From Hyphochytrium catenoides (Eukaryota; Sar; Hyphochytriomycetes; Hyphochytriales; Hyphochytriaceae), in contig FLMG01003446.1 in NCBI GenBank assembly GCA_900088475.1, positions 1 to 15,752 on the forward strand: 15,752 bases of DNA, given 5' to 3'. Position numbers and translations under genes: made by a program. This document shows, in pieces, positions 1 to 10,073 of the stretch (the first letter of the stretch is position 1; each line of letters opens with the position of its first letter). The notes beneath the pieces were generated by a model. It was not told where the DNA came from and searched no databases. It saw nothing but the letters and a program-made list of their open reading frames with translations.

Positions 1-840
1 TATCCAGCAGCTGGAAGGAGTGGGAAGGACGTAGCAATTATCACTTCCTAGTTGGCACTGTCAGAGGCCTGGGAATTCTTACTGCATCTCTCTCTCTCTT
101 TTCTTCCTTTGTCTCCTCTCACTTTGACTGACTCTATCTGTCTCTTGGCACTCGTACATCCCTATATCAGGTGTGCTTGGTATCTTCTGGGCCGGACATC
201 ATGTTCAAGCCCAAGCAGGTGGTCCACATAACTCCTGCTGCTCCTTCAAATAATCCACAGTGGGAAGAGGGTGCCGCCTTCGCTGCAGAGATCAAACCAG
301 CAGAACTGTATGGGAAGAGTGTCTGGAACGGACCGCTAGGTGAGAGCAGATGTTCCCCGGTCTCTGGCTCTTCAGCACTCCCCACTCCATGAGCTAACCG
401 CTGCTGCACTTATCTGTATCCGTGGTTCTCACTCTGTGTGCCTTGCCTCGCTTATTTAGATCTCCTCTCGAATTAATATATTTTGCTTGTCTTGGCGCTG
501 TCTAGGGGATGTCCTGTTCATGGTGTACACCAGTGCGAATGGAGCTCCTTCCATCTTTATCGGCCAGGCTGTAATCGGAGTGGCCTCTCTCATTGACGTG
601 GAAAGAGCAGAGATAGTTGGAGGAGCACAGAGCGTCTTCACGGAGTAAGACTATTGATAATGACCTGCGGGCTCTCTTACTACTGCCGGTTGCTGTCTTA
701 ACGCTTCTTCACTGTTTGATCGATCGTCTAGCCAAGCCCCAGAGCTATCACTGACGTTTTTCTCAATATATCTTCTTCGTTTTATCGTCTTTGCGCCATC
801 TCTACATCCGCCTCAGCAGCGTACCTCTGGCGTCTCTTTC

Positions 841-880
<40 letters not shown>

Positions 881-3800
881 GTCTGTGTCCGTCTGTCTGT
901 CTGTGTCTCTCTGTTATCCTCTTCTGTCTCCCGTAGCTCACACCTCACGTGCCTGGCGCTACCTAGCTCTCACCTTTTTTCTCTCTTCCTCATTCATTTA
1001 CCCTACCCGCCAACAGCTGGGTGCCCCTTCAGAACCGAGACTGTACAAGGGCAGCTGGGGGACATCTAGAAGTTAATCTGCAGATGATTCTCCCGATAGC
1101 AGCCCGAAGCATCTCTCCAAGAAAGCTTTTACACCGCAGGGAAGGCAGAGATATAAGTGCACAAGATGGGGACATTCAAGAGAGTGGGATAGAAAACTTG
1201 GCTGAAACTGTGCTAGAACGGCCGAGGAGTGCTCAAATGTCAGAGCTAGATAAACAGAAGAAAGAGAGAGAAGGGGCCAGGCCCCAGTCTTCCTACGATC
1301 GCAACAGGAGGAAGCTCCAAGATAGAATCTCAGAAGAGAATGCAAGAAACCAGAAGAAGCTACAAGCCATAACGGGCAAGCAGTTAGGGGCCAAGCGAGG
1401 AAAAAAGGTGCCTCAATACACGTCTCCCGCTATCATTCTTTATCGATGCTCAGTCTTCTAGAGAGTTTGGTTACGTCTGGGTCTTTGCTTTCCGCTTTCA
1501 CCTCGAACCCTTTCTGTGTCAACTCCGTCCCCTCCTGTCCACAGTCCTGCTTAGGTTATTTTTCCTTCTTCCAATGACGCCCGCCTCTTACCACGCCCTT
1601 TCTCTGTTTTTTCCACACTATGGCTGTTCCTCGCAGCCATCACCCTCCGCTTTTAACCCTGTCACAGCCCAAGGCTCGAAAAAGAAGTACCTCGAAGAAA
1701 GGAGAAAGGAGAAGGAAAAGAAAGAGAATGACCTCTTAAGCAAGAAGCTCCAGCAGTACTCGCTTAAGAAAAAGATTGCCTTCACTGATATAGAGGTGAG
1801 CCTTGTCCTGCTGAGAGCTGTCAGCAGACTAGTGTCCTCTTCCTATCATTATTTTGTCTATGTGTGACCACTACAGCGACCTTTCGCAGAGTCATCGCCT
1901 AACTCCTGACACTTCTCGCTTCTTCTCTGCCTTGACGCGTTGGCTGTGGTCTTCAGATCAAGGAAAGACAGGTGGAGGTGGAGCGATTGGAGTCCATGCG
2001 ATCAGCCAAGGCGGAACAGGAAGCGCGCAATAGATACAACCGACAAATTCTACTTATGGGTAAGGTGTATGCTTGTCTCCTGAGGAACCGATCGATTCTT
2101 ATCCTGGCTTTCTTTCCGTATACCTGCTGCTTATAATCTATCTTCTCTGTCTTTTTATGTGTGTCTCTCTCCCTTCATCGACTTCTCGCATCCCTCCGCC
2201 TTGCCCTTTGTTTCTTCTTGCTCTTTTGCTGCTTACTCCTTTTGGCCGTCGGATCAACCTTCAGCTCTATGACTCGATTGACTGTATCACTTCCTCTTTC
2301 CCATTTTACCTTCAAATAGAGGAGCAAGAAAGGCTGGAGAAAGAGGTGGGCGGGCTAACAGCGGAGCTAGATGAAGCCACAATCGAGAACAAGAGACAGG
2401 AGGTCATCAATGGTAGGAAGCGAAGGATGCTTGGAAGATAGAAAGGCGAATGAGAGAGCAAAGGGAGAGAGAGACGGTAGAGCACCAAAAACGGAGAGCC
2501 CCGAGGATTGTTGGGAGTACGATTGCACCTAGATCATACTATGCCATAGTCTGAGGCTGCTCAGGCTAATTCGCCTCTTGTCTGTACACCTCAGCCAAGC
2601 TAAAGAAGAAGACCACTTCAGTTTGGACGCCTCAACCGACGCCAATGGAGGTAGGTCTCTGTGTGCCGTCCTAGTTCGCACACATCCGTCATTTCTCCGC
2701 TAACCACTGCTTCTTAAGGCATAATGTTTAACCCAGATGGGCTGTTTCTATTTGTCTCTCTGACACGTAACCTCGCTACCTCCTTCAAAGCGTACTTGTC
2801 TTCCTCTTTTCCTCTCGACTTCGGTTGCTTCCTCCATTGAATGCTGAATGCAATGCTGAATGCAATTCCAGGGCAATGGATTGCTGAGTAGAAGACCGGG
2901 TAGCGCAGGAATCACTGAAGATGGAGGTAGAAGAAGTGACTGGACTTTGCGGCTCAGTTTCTCTCCCTCTCAACTTTCTCCCTTGCTTTGGCTGTTGGCT
3001 TGCTCATATCGGTCTTAGTCCCATGATCTGCTGAACCTCATTATCCTGCCAGACGAGCCAACGGAGTGTAAATTGATGCGGGAAAGACTGAGAGTCATAG
3101 AAAAGCAACACGAGATTCTCAGCAAGGCAAAGGAGGAGAAGGAGGAAGCGAGAAAGATCCTGGAGGACGAGGTGCTAAGTATGGAGGCCGAGTTGACAAA
3201 GATCCGCGATAGGCTGATGAGAGCGAGGAGTAGAAGTGAATGGATCAAGCGTAAGAGACATGCCGTCGTTGCTCTTCCAAACATGCCCTTGCTATTGCAT
3301 CTCCACACCTCACATTAACAACATTGTGCATGACCATACATTGTGCATGACCTCCATTCTCTCAGTACCTGGCTTTTCTGGACCGTAGATCTCTCGAACT
3401 GCTATTCTTCCTCATCCTCCTTTTTTATGGACTACCATCACTGACTGTCTTATCTAGCAGAGAAAGGCCACAGTTTGATGCTTACCGAAGAAGAGTTAAG
3501 AGCATCATCAGACGCCACGAGGAGAGCTCTCTCTTCTTCCCTTCATCGTACAGAAGAAGAACAACGGAATCTAGATCGGGCGGAAGAGATGAGACACAAG
3601 CTCCAAGCTGAGATCAGAATGCTTGAGATGAGCAAGGAGAAGTATAGCCAAGACGAAGAGTCCAGACTAGCCCGCCTGATGGCAGAGAAGGTAAGGGATA
3701 CTCGAACAAAGAACGGACAGCGAAAGACCGAAGAGAAGAATACTTCTTCAGCGACATCCCGCAGTGGAGCGAGAGGAGCAGTAGAGCTATGTATTCCCAG

Positions 3801-4073
3801 TATTGTCCGGGGCTACATCGCTCGACCGTGTCTCCAAGCTCTAGTCTTTACTTCCTGATTATCACCCTTTCCTTCCCGCAGGACGTTATTCTGCAAAAGG
3901 TAGTGAAGAAGAAGGATAAGATCAACATATGCCGGGCTCAGTTGGAGACTTTGAAGCAGGAGTATGAAGACTTCTTCAAGGATAATAGCTTCGAAGAGCT
4001 CTCAAGGGTGGTCCGAGAGCTTCAAAGGACGGTCCTCCTGTGTCAAAGGGAACAGCGCTCCGCTGGCAACTGA
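1..4073 (+). CDS. C2-like domain plus long coiled-coil protein, 5'-partial, 12 exons
   Basis: I do not recognise a named orthologue. Exons by my reading: <1-30, 171-339, 506-644, 1017-1407, 1637-1795, 1957-2059, 2320-2412, 2595-2650, 2872-2926, 3053-3250, 3461-3690, 3882-4073. They join in phase with no internal stop and give 604 visible residues ending at TGA 4071-4073. The first ~135 residues look like a C2 domain: GRSGKD, then VCLVSSGP, NNPQWEE, FIGQAVIGVASL, DWVPL and GHLEVNL match the usual order of C2 strands (partner position, NPxWxE, the IGxxxI strand, a final W-PL and G-L-V-L). The rest is charged, K/E/R-rich heptad-like sequence with several predicted coiled coils (for example exons 5-7 and 10-12). 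Such architectures often act as membrane or cytoskeleton adaptors; a basal-body or ciliary role is possible but only inferred. The start lies upstream of the window. The weakest junctions are 1407/1637 and 2926/3053. Confidence 0.8.
645..1016 (+). other. Intron 3 of the C2/coiled-coil gene
   Basis: This is the longest intron of the gene at 372 bases. The donor is GTAAGA after a split Asp codon and the acceptor is CCAACAG. It contains a CT/GTCT microsatellite and no other structure I can support. The open frames across it are low-complexity Ser/Leu translations of the repeat. Confidence 0.75.
838..913 (+). repeat. CT-rich microsatellite with GTCT interruptions
   Basis: A nearly pure run of CT dinucleotides passes into TGTCTG-type units. 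It lies inside intron 3 of the C2/coiled-coil gene and makes the sense strand strongly pyrimidine-rich. Confidence 0.9.
2840..2863 (+). repeat. 12-bp perfect tandem duplication in an intron
   Basis: AATGCTGAATGC occurs twice, head to tail, eight bases before the acceptor AG that ends the intron at 2871. It sits where the polypyrimidine tract would normally be. Confidence 0.85.
3321..3352 (+). repeat. 15-bp direct repeat separated by 2 bp
   Basis: ACATTGTGCATGACC is present at 3321-3335 and again at 3338-3352, inside the intron 3251-3460 of the C2/coiled-coil gene. It looks like a small local duplication. Confidence 0.85.
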
Positions 4074-5907
4074 GCAGAGGGGCCGATGTTTCCCCGCGGT
4101 CCCCTTAAATGTCTTAGTCTTCTAGTTGTCCAACTCTATTATCTCTTCCCAGTAGTTTTAGCCTGCTAGTTAGAAGGATAACTCTACGCCACGCAATCTG
4201 TTTGTACACGCAGTGACCAACTCTAGATAGCGCATATTTACATCTCTACCTCTGCCACTATTTCTCCGTTCTTTCTCATCGAGGCATACTTGATGTTCTA
4301 GAGCTAGCCTAGAATGTAACAGGCCCCGTACATCCCTATAGTTCCAACTTATAACGCCCATATCCAAGCCACAACTCCTTATCGTTGCATCGCCTGCCCC
4401 TTACAATTTGAACCGGAGAAGAGACCAACCTTGCACGGCGCCGTTGTGCAAGAGGCTGGCTAGCCCTAGGTGAAGGACGAAGGACGAACATCACCATAGC
4501 AAAACGGATCCAGCGCAGCTTCAAGCTTTAGCTCCATGAGGAACTACTCATCAGGAGCCGCCCACATTGGTCCTAGGAATCCTTCAGAAACCGAAACTTG
4601 GATCCATTTCTGTGCCTCTGTCATTGCCCTGTACGCACTGTTATACAGCCGTTCGTCTCTTTGTAAGCGTTGTACGCGACAGGTGAAGTTTGTAAAAGGA
4701 TAGAGCCGTTCCCTACATAAAGTGGGTTATTCGCTCCCCATCCACCTTCTTTATCCCTATTATTCAGTCTTTCTTCATCATCTCCAATTGCTCAAGGCCT
4801 ACCCGCCCCATCCACCCTACCACACACTGTCTCGTCCTTCGATCTCCTTCCAAAGCGAGTCCACAACTGCCACAGAACAACCAGCGGATCTTGGTGTCGG
4901 AGTTTCTGGCTTGGACCTTGTGGTGACACTGTGAGGGAACACCGTTATTCTCCCACCCATCCTCATCCACTCTTTTTTCAAGTTGAATGCCTGTCTTTGT
5001 GACCACCTCTCCACACCCAACCCCAATGACCAAAGGAGGCGGCGGCGGAATGGGACGATCCCCGGCCGAAAATAGTATGAGTCCAGACTCCAAAAAGTGT
5101 CTGAATCGGGTAATAGACTCCATTTATTCGAAATAAAAGGCGTTCGTTCTTTTAGGCCAGGGGTCGTGGTTCAAAATCCAACCTAAAAGTACCGTTTGCG
5201 GTAGAAATATAGCCCTAACGGCTATGTACACGGCTCTCTTCATACCCCGGCCAGCCGCCTTCTGGTGGAAGGTTGGCCCTGAGACACCAAGGAAGAGCGC
5301 GATGGAGCCGGTGCGTTTCTATGTCGAGGGCCGCTGAAGACAGGAAACTCTGTCTTGTTCTGTCTCAACCTTCAAAACGCCACTTGACTTTCACAGTTCA
5401 AACCTCAAAGCCCTTGAGAGATAAAAACTGCATTGCACTGCAGCAGAAAGCAAAGAGACAGAGAGCAGCAACGTTCTCTGCTCATTTGAACTTCCCCTGA
5501 TTTTTGAATCAGTTGTCCCCCTCTTCCTAGGGGTTGAAGAGGGCAAAATCCGGCTTGACGCTGGTTGCTTTTGAGCAGTCATCTCTTGGCAGAAGAAGCA
5601 AGCCGCCTCTAGACCAGACCTGTCTGGCAGCTAGACAAGCAAAGAGCACATCAGCAGCTCTCAAGCAGCAGCTGGAGACAAGGAGAGATCGCCACGGCAG
5701 ACCAACAACAACGAGACGAGCTTTTATTTAGCTCAATCTCATTGATATTTCCCGTTTCGTTCATTGCACGTGGAGAGCGAGCTTCCAAAAGCGAACGGAC
5801 GATATCTTTCGCCCTTCCCATCGCTAGACGTTCGAAGCCAAGAGGCCGACACTGATCGTAACATACCCCGGGAGGGGCCGAAGATTAACTAGTCTGGCGA
5901 CTACTAG
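4074..5907. other. Intergenic region with no supported gene
   Basis: About 1.8 kb lies between the stop of the C2/coiled-coil gene and the Cys/His-repeat gene. No frame gives a recognisable protein, and I could not join the short open frames into a conserved product. The longest with a true ATG is 119 codons on the minus strand (5123-4764); it has a proline run and no domain I know. The region should contain the 3' end of the upstream gene and the promoter or 5' UTR of the downstream gene. I see no convincing tRNA. Confidence 0.6.
5123..5225. other. Cluster of four short inverted repeats
   Basis: Four perfect hairpins follow one another: TTTATT/AATAAA (5123-5137, 3-base loop), CTTTTAGG/CCTAAAAG (5149-5156 with 5182-5189), TACCG/CGGTA (5190-5203, 4-base loop) and ATAGCC/GGCTAT (5209-5225, 5-base loop). 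Inside the second is GGTTCAAAATCC, which resembles a tRNA T-arm, but the surrounding cloverleaf does not form. The cluster could be a structured RNA, a degenerate tRNA-like element or chance. Confidence 0.45.
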
Positions 5908-5937
5908 ATGACTTCATTGCTTCTACTACTCGACAGC

Positions 5938-6687
5938 ATGGCAAAAAAGACGACCGATCCAACCCAGCAGACAGGCACTCCTGAGAAGAAGAGAGTCAAA
6001 AAGGCAAAGGGCACCGGCAAAACCAAGAAGAAGAAGAATGGCGTGCGGACCAAGACGGGTCCTAAGTGCTCGGTTGCGGGTTGTCAGAAGTACAGAGTCG
6101 CGCAAGGCCTATGTATCGCGCATGGTGCCATCACCCGACGATGCTCGGAGCCTGGCTGCGACAAGCATGTCAAGGCGCAAGGTCTCTGCGTCACACACGG
6201 CGCCAAATTCAAAAGATGCTCTTTCAAGGATTGTACAAAGTACAGAGTAAGACAGGGCCTCTGCATTGCGCACGGCGCAAAGCTTGCAACTACTTGCTCG
6301 GTGGAAGGCTGTGAGGGTAAGGTAAAGGGTCAGGGCCTTTGTGCAGAACACGGTGGTAAGAGCAAGCCAAGGTGCAAGGTGGAAGGCTGCCTGAAGCAGG
6401 CCATCAACAAAGGCCTCTGCATGGGTCATCGCGCAACCAAGATTAGCCCCTGTACCATGGCTGGTTGTACAAAGCGCGCTCTTAAGGGCGGCCTTTGCAT
6501 TGCACACAGCGATCCATCTGTCGTGAAGCGTCTGCAATGTTCTGAGCCAGGCTGCAAGAAGTGGAAAGTTGCTCAGGGCCGCTGCATTGCTCACGGGGCA
6601 CAGGTAAAGCGTTGCCTGGTCCCTGGCTGTGGCAAGCATCGGCAGAAGGAGGGCTATTGCGTGGCACATTGGCGCCAGGAGGAGTAA
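5938..6687 (+). CDS. Protein with eight C-x4-C-x9-C-x2-H repeats (WRKY19-like zinc-binding repeats)
   Basis: A single open frame ends at TAA 6685-6687. From the Met at 5938 it is 249 residues; an in-frame Met at 5908 would add ten (MTSLLLLLDS). I prefer 5938 because it begins the lysine-rich segment and has G at +4, but this is not decisive. The first ~45 residues are Lys/Arg-rich and could be a nuclear localisation signal. Then come eight tandem units of about 25 residues with the core C-x4-C-x9-C-x2-H, usually ending QGLCIAHGA. All eight keep the three Cys and the His, so each could hold one zinc ion. Similar repeats occur in WRKY19-type proteins and many stramenopile proteins, where function is mostly unknown; nucleic acid or protein binding is inferred. 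There is no WRKY domain. Unlike its neighbours, the gene has no visible intron. Confidence 0.88.
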   Translation: MAKKTTDPTQQTGTPEKKRVKKAKGTGKTKKKKNGVRTKTGPKCSVAGCQKYRVAQGLCIAHGAITRRCSEPGCDKHVKAQGLCVTHGAKFKRCSFKDCTKYRVRQGLCIAHGAKLATTCSVEGCEGKVKGQGLCAEHGGKSKPRCKVEGCLKQAINKGLCMGHRATKISPCTMAGCTKRALKGGLCIAHSDPSVVKRLQCSEPGCKKWKVAQGRCIAHGAQVKRCLVPGCGKHRQKEGYCVAHWRQEE

Positions 6688-7209
6688 GTAATACGCTAGT
6701 CTTTGTATGAAATAAGAGTAATCTTTTAACTTTATATGGAACCAAAAGAAAAAGCTGCTGTTTTTGTCCTCATCGCCATCAACACCTTCTGCCCGATTCA
6801 GTATCCTTTATCGATGAGGCTCCAACAAAAGACTAGTGGCTCATCCAGCTCCACGTTTTCAAAGTTGAATTGTATTTTACAGCTCATCCATGCATTCTCT
6901 TCCTACACTTTGCCTGCGGCAGCCTTGCACTAGTGCAGCTTTGACGGCTCTAGAGTAGTGCAAAGGAGGTCCCAACAACTGGGCCTTAGGCCTAACGTAG
7001 CCCAGTAAGCGGGGCATAAAGAGCGTTCGGAAATGCTTGGCTGTTTGTGTACATCCATCAACCATCCCTCCCGTCCTTCACCTCCGCCTCGCTATAGAGG
7101 TCCCTCACCTTAAAATTCTTTAGGACTATTAGGAAGGAATGGGGCTAAGCTATCCGCGGCATACAGATAATAAATATTGAGTGTGGACGACAACAGAGAG
7201 CTGGACAAC
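6688..7209. other. Intergenic region between convergent genes
   Basis: About 520 bases separate the stop of the Cys/His-repeat gene (+) from the stop of the oxygenase-sulfotransferase gene (-), so it should hold both 3' UTRs. An AATAAA-type sequence lies near 7170. I see no gene or repeat worth naming. Confidence 0.6.
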
Positions 7210-10073
7210 TTAGTCCCAGGCAAAATCGCGCCCGACGAGCTCATAGAGTCGCTGGTTGTACGGCTTAAAGAATTCCATCAGCTCGCTTCTCAGCGTCTCA
7301 GACAGTGGAGAGTACTGCCGCGTGTTCTTTGGTGCCGTGTCATCGAGCACGTGGTGTGGGAGGCCCAGAAACTCAAAGACCCGGTTCACGGTCGCCTGCG
7401 AGACACACCAATAGTTAAAAATAAGACGAAGTCGACCTTGCTGGTGGGACAAAGATAGGTGGGCCGACTCGCAGAAGAATCTCAGTTCCAAAGAAGAAGA
7501 CATTGAGTACAGAGGTAAGCACCACTCAAAACAATACTGCGAAGGAGTGATAACGGCCGTTCACTTCTGGGTGACCCAAGTAGAATGACAACTATCAGTT
7601 GCTTATGGCGGAACAAGCATCTTCAAAAACTAGTACCTGAGTCTTCTCCGCACCCTTCATGTCGTCAAGACTGAGAATCATGACTTGATCACGAGGGTAT
7701 GCAGCTAGCCACTGCTCTATCTGAAAGGCATACAAGCCCCTCCCTAAGAAGGAGTGCCCTCCATGTCCCTGAGGGCGTGAGGCTAGGAAGGCGCTCTCAA
7801 AATGCTTCACAGACACTTCCGGTGTGATATCCAGTTCATGCAACTCGTCCAGCTCCTCCTCTACTACCTGCTGAAAGGTCTTCTTCCCAAGTGCATGATG
7901 TCCCCTGTACAAAGAAACAGGACGTAAGAAGGAGAAGCTAAGAAGAAGGAGGAGCTCTCCACCGCTCGCATCTTCAAACCCGTAAACAGTTTATCCCCTC
8001 AACGCAAAAGTACTTCCATGATCATCTCCAGACTCATCGGCTGTTAAGCATCTTCGTCGACTCGCGATTGATTCTATATAATTTGAGCACCTTCTCTCCT
8101 TGTCAAGTCCACGCACCTATTTCTTAGCTGGGCATGGCTGCCTTCAGGATCTGCCGTCATGTTGTAGTGAGAGAAGGCCCTAGAGACCGGATCTCGCAGA
8201 ACTATGATAATCTTGGCCTTAGGTGCCAGCAGCTGACCGAGAAGAACCAAAGTGTGAGCATCGAGAGAGGACAAAAGGTGGCAGTAGTTGGCTGAACAGT
8301 ATAAAGCGAAGCTCCAGAGGAACAAAGCGCGCTAGAAGAGGTGCTCACCTTGGCCCTTGTGATGACCTTAGAACCTCCCAGTAGGTAGCTTGGCGTCGCT
8401 TCCCCCGTCATGATGCTGGGATGGTCCAGCAACTGCTCTTCAAAGAAGAAATTATTATAGAAAGCTTTGTGAGCTCGGACATTCTCTTCCTTATCCAGGC
8501 TCCCCAGCTTATCATTCCATCGCCAATCGAAGTAATGCGACTCCTTTCTCCTGGCTTTCAAAACCAACGGGTGTTGGCAGATAAAGTCGTAGAGGCTGGA
8601 AGTGCCGGCCTTCTGTGCCCCAACAATAAGAAAGGAGGGGAATTCCCTCGTTCCTCTCTCGCTCTTTAAGTCGACAGACCTCCTTGTCTGCATCAGTACG
8701 TCCGTCGGCTGAAGCTTGAGAGTCCTCAAAGGAAAGCCATCCTCAACATAGTCAAAGATAAGGTGCACACGCGGAGTATCGCTACCATTATAAACCTAGG
8801 TCGGAATAAGAGGAAGGCGTTGAGCTGCCACATTGCTCTGACGCCGACGGAATCCCGCCACTTGTCGAACCTATCCCCTTGAGGCCTTTGTGATTGCCTT
8901 CTTTCTCTGACCTCCGACTGCTGTTTCCTCCCAAAATCTATACCTTTCTACCGCTCCACCTTTATTCTCTTTCCTCCGATTTGCTTCTTCTTCAATACTT
9001 TCCCTTGACAGAAGATAGGGCTTCTTACCATATGCTTGGCACGGTTATTGAGCTCGATAATTCTTCCCGTTTCAAAGCGTACCCTTGTTAGCTCTTTCTC
9101 GCATGCACCGACCTGCACATCGCGTACACTGGTGAGCACGGAAAGGGGAGAAGCTACCTCTCTCTCTCCTTCTCCTCCGCGCCATATTGGCCATTCTCCT
9201 ACTTTAAGGGCTTGAGCTATTCTGTGGACCATCCTCACCCAACTCTTCTCTTTTGTGCTAAACCTATCTTCTGTGCCATGTAACTCACCTTGAACTCCAC
9301 CAGATTATTTGTCACAATAGGGACGTGGATGCGGTGAGTCTTGGAGACCCATAGACCCGTATCATGATGCACTGGTATCAGATTCTTGGGCGGCATCATT
9401 GCAAAAAGGCAGCGAACAATCTGAAGGGCAATGAAGAGTCAGAGGTAAAGGACAAGTCAGAAATTAACAAATAGAGAGACAGAGAAGGAATTGGCCAAGA
9501 GCCAAGAGCCATCGCCACCGTCTCACCCTATTCTCCGCTATCCCAAGCTGCTGGAAGATCGGAGATAGGTGTTCTCGCCACTTCGCCCACCAGGGCAGCT
9601 GGAAAACTCTCTGCAGATAGTCATCACTGAAGATCAGCACAATCTTTCCCACGCCCCACATGTCATGTCCCGCCCGCTTCATCTCGATGTTGCCGCGCTG
9701 TTTCTTAGGGTCCCAGATGTCATCGCCACCCTCCTCGATCAGTGCCAAAATCTTCGAGATGTCAACGGAGCCTCGATCGACCACAAGAGATAGCTTGAAG
9801 ACCTCTTCTCGAGCGAGCTCACAAAGAGGAGCCTCTTTCTCGCTGCAAAAGAGGTCCATGATAAAGAGATGATGAGGCAAAGAGTGGACGAAGAGACAAG
9901 TGTGAGAAGTGCGAAGCATGTTAACTCAAACTCAGCAGATAAGGACAGACCAGCAATGGAGAGAGAATAAGGAGGACAGACCACGGAGGCCAGAAATATT
10001 GTCAATATAACCTGAGGTGGATGACTCCTGGCCCAGGTGTTGGGGCCTCTTCCTCTTCTGCCATGGGAGACAT
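7210..10073 (-). CDS. Aspartyl/asparaginyl beta-hydroxylase-like oxygenase fused to sulfotransferase, 8 exons, 536 aa
   Basis: Exons in reading order: 10073-10012, 9842-9527, 9420-9289, 9112-9029, 8795-8349, 8232-8117, 7904-7637, 7395-7210; 1611 bases, all in phase, stop TAA at 7212-7210. Residues ~70-240 match the aspartyl/asparaginyl beta-hydroxylase family (2-oxoglutarate/Fe(II)): GNIEMKR, WGVGKIVLIFSDD, then PVHHDTG (H144, D146), RIHVPI, IIELNNRAKH (H197) and PRVHLIFDY (R207, likely 2-oxoglutarate binding). Residues ~250-536 are a sulfotransferase: 5'-phosphosulfate loop VGAQKAGTSSLYDFI (256-270), 3'-phosphate motif IVLRDPVSRAFSHY (357-370), GLYAFQIEQWL, and the typical end FFKPYNQRLYELVGRDFAW. 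I infer hydroxylation then sulfation of one substrate; the substrate is unknown. No signal peptide or membrane anchor is visible, unlike Golgi sulfotransferases. Exon 1 (donor GTTATA) is the least certain; the rest is strong. Confidence 0.87.

Noticed and set aside
791-1076. Plus-strand open frames rich in Ser and Leu
   Set aside because: They cover intron 3 of the C2/coiled-coil gene and mainly translate its CT microsatellite.
1657-1690. AG at 1667 as the acceptor for exon 5 of the C2/coiled-coil gene
   Set aside because: It would need a phase-1 donor, but the upstream exon ends in phase 0. The AG at 1636 keeps the frame.
3019-3052. AG at 3018 as the acceptor for exon 10 of the C2/coiled-coil gene
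   Set aside because: With the phase-1 donor at 2926 it gives an immediate TGA. The AG at 3052 restores the frame.
5150-5200. Possible tRNA suggested by GGTTCAAAATCC and flanking pairs
   Set aside because: The T stem does not pair over five bases and no D or anticodon arm could be placed on either strand.
6038-6314. Two further plus-strand frames overlapping the Cys/His-repeat gene
   Set aside because: They are frame-shifted readings of the same repeats and have no recognisable protein features.
6109-6669. 186-codon open frame on the minus strand
   Set aside because: It is the antisense shadow of the repeated Cys/His units; regular codon use on the plus strand keeps it open.
9739-10005. Hydrophobic frame (TIFLASVVCPPYSLSIAGLSL) as a membrane anchor for the oxygenase-sulfotransferase
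   Set aside because: It starts at TTG with no ATG, is in a different frame from exon 2, and lies mostly within the predicted first intron.
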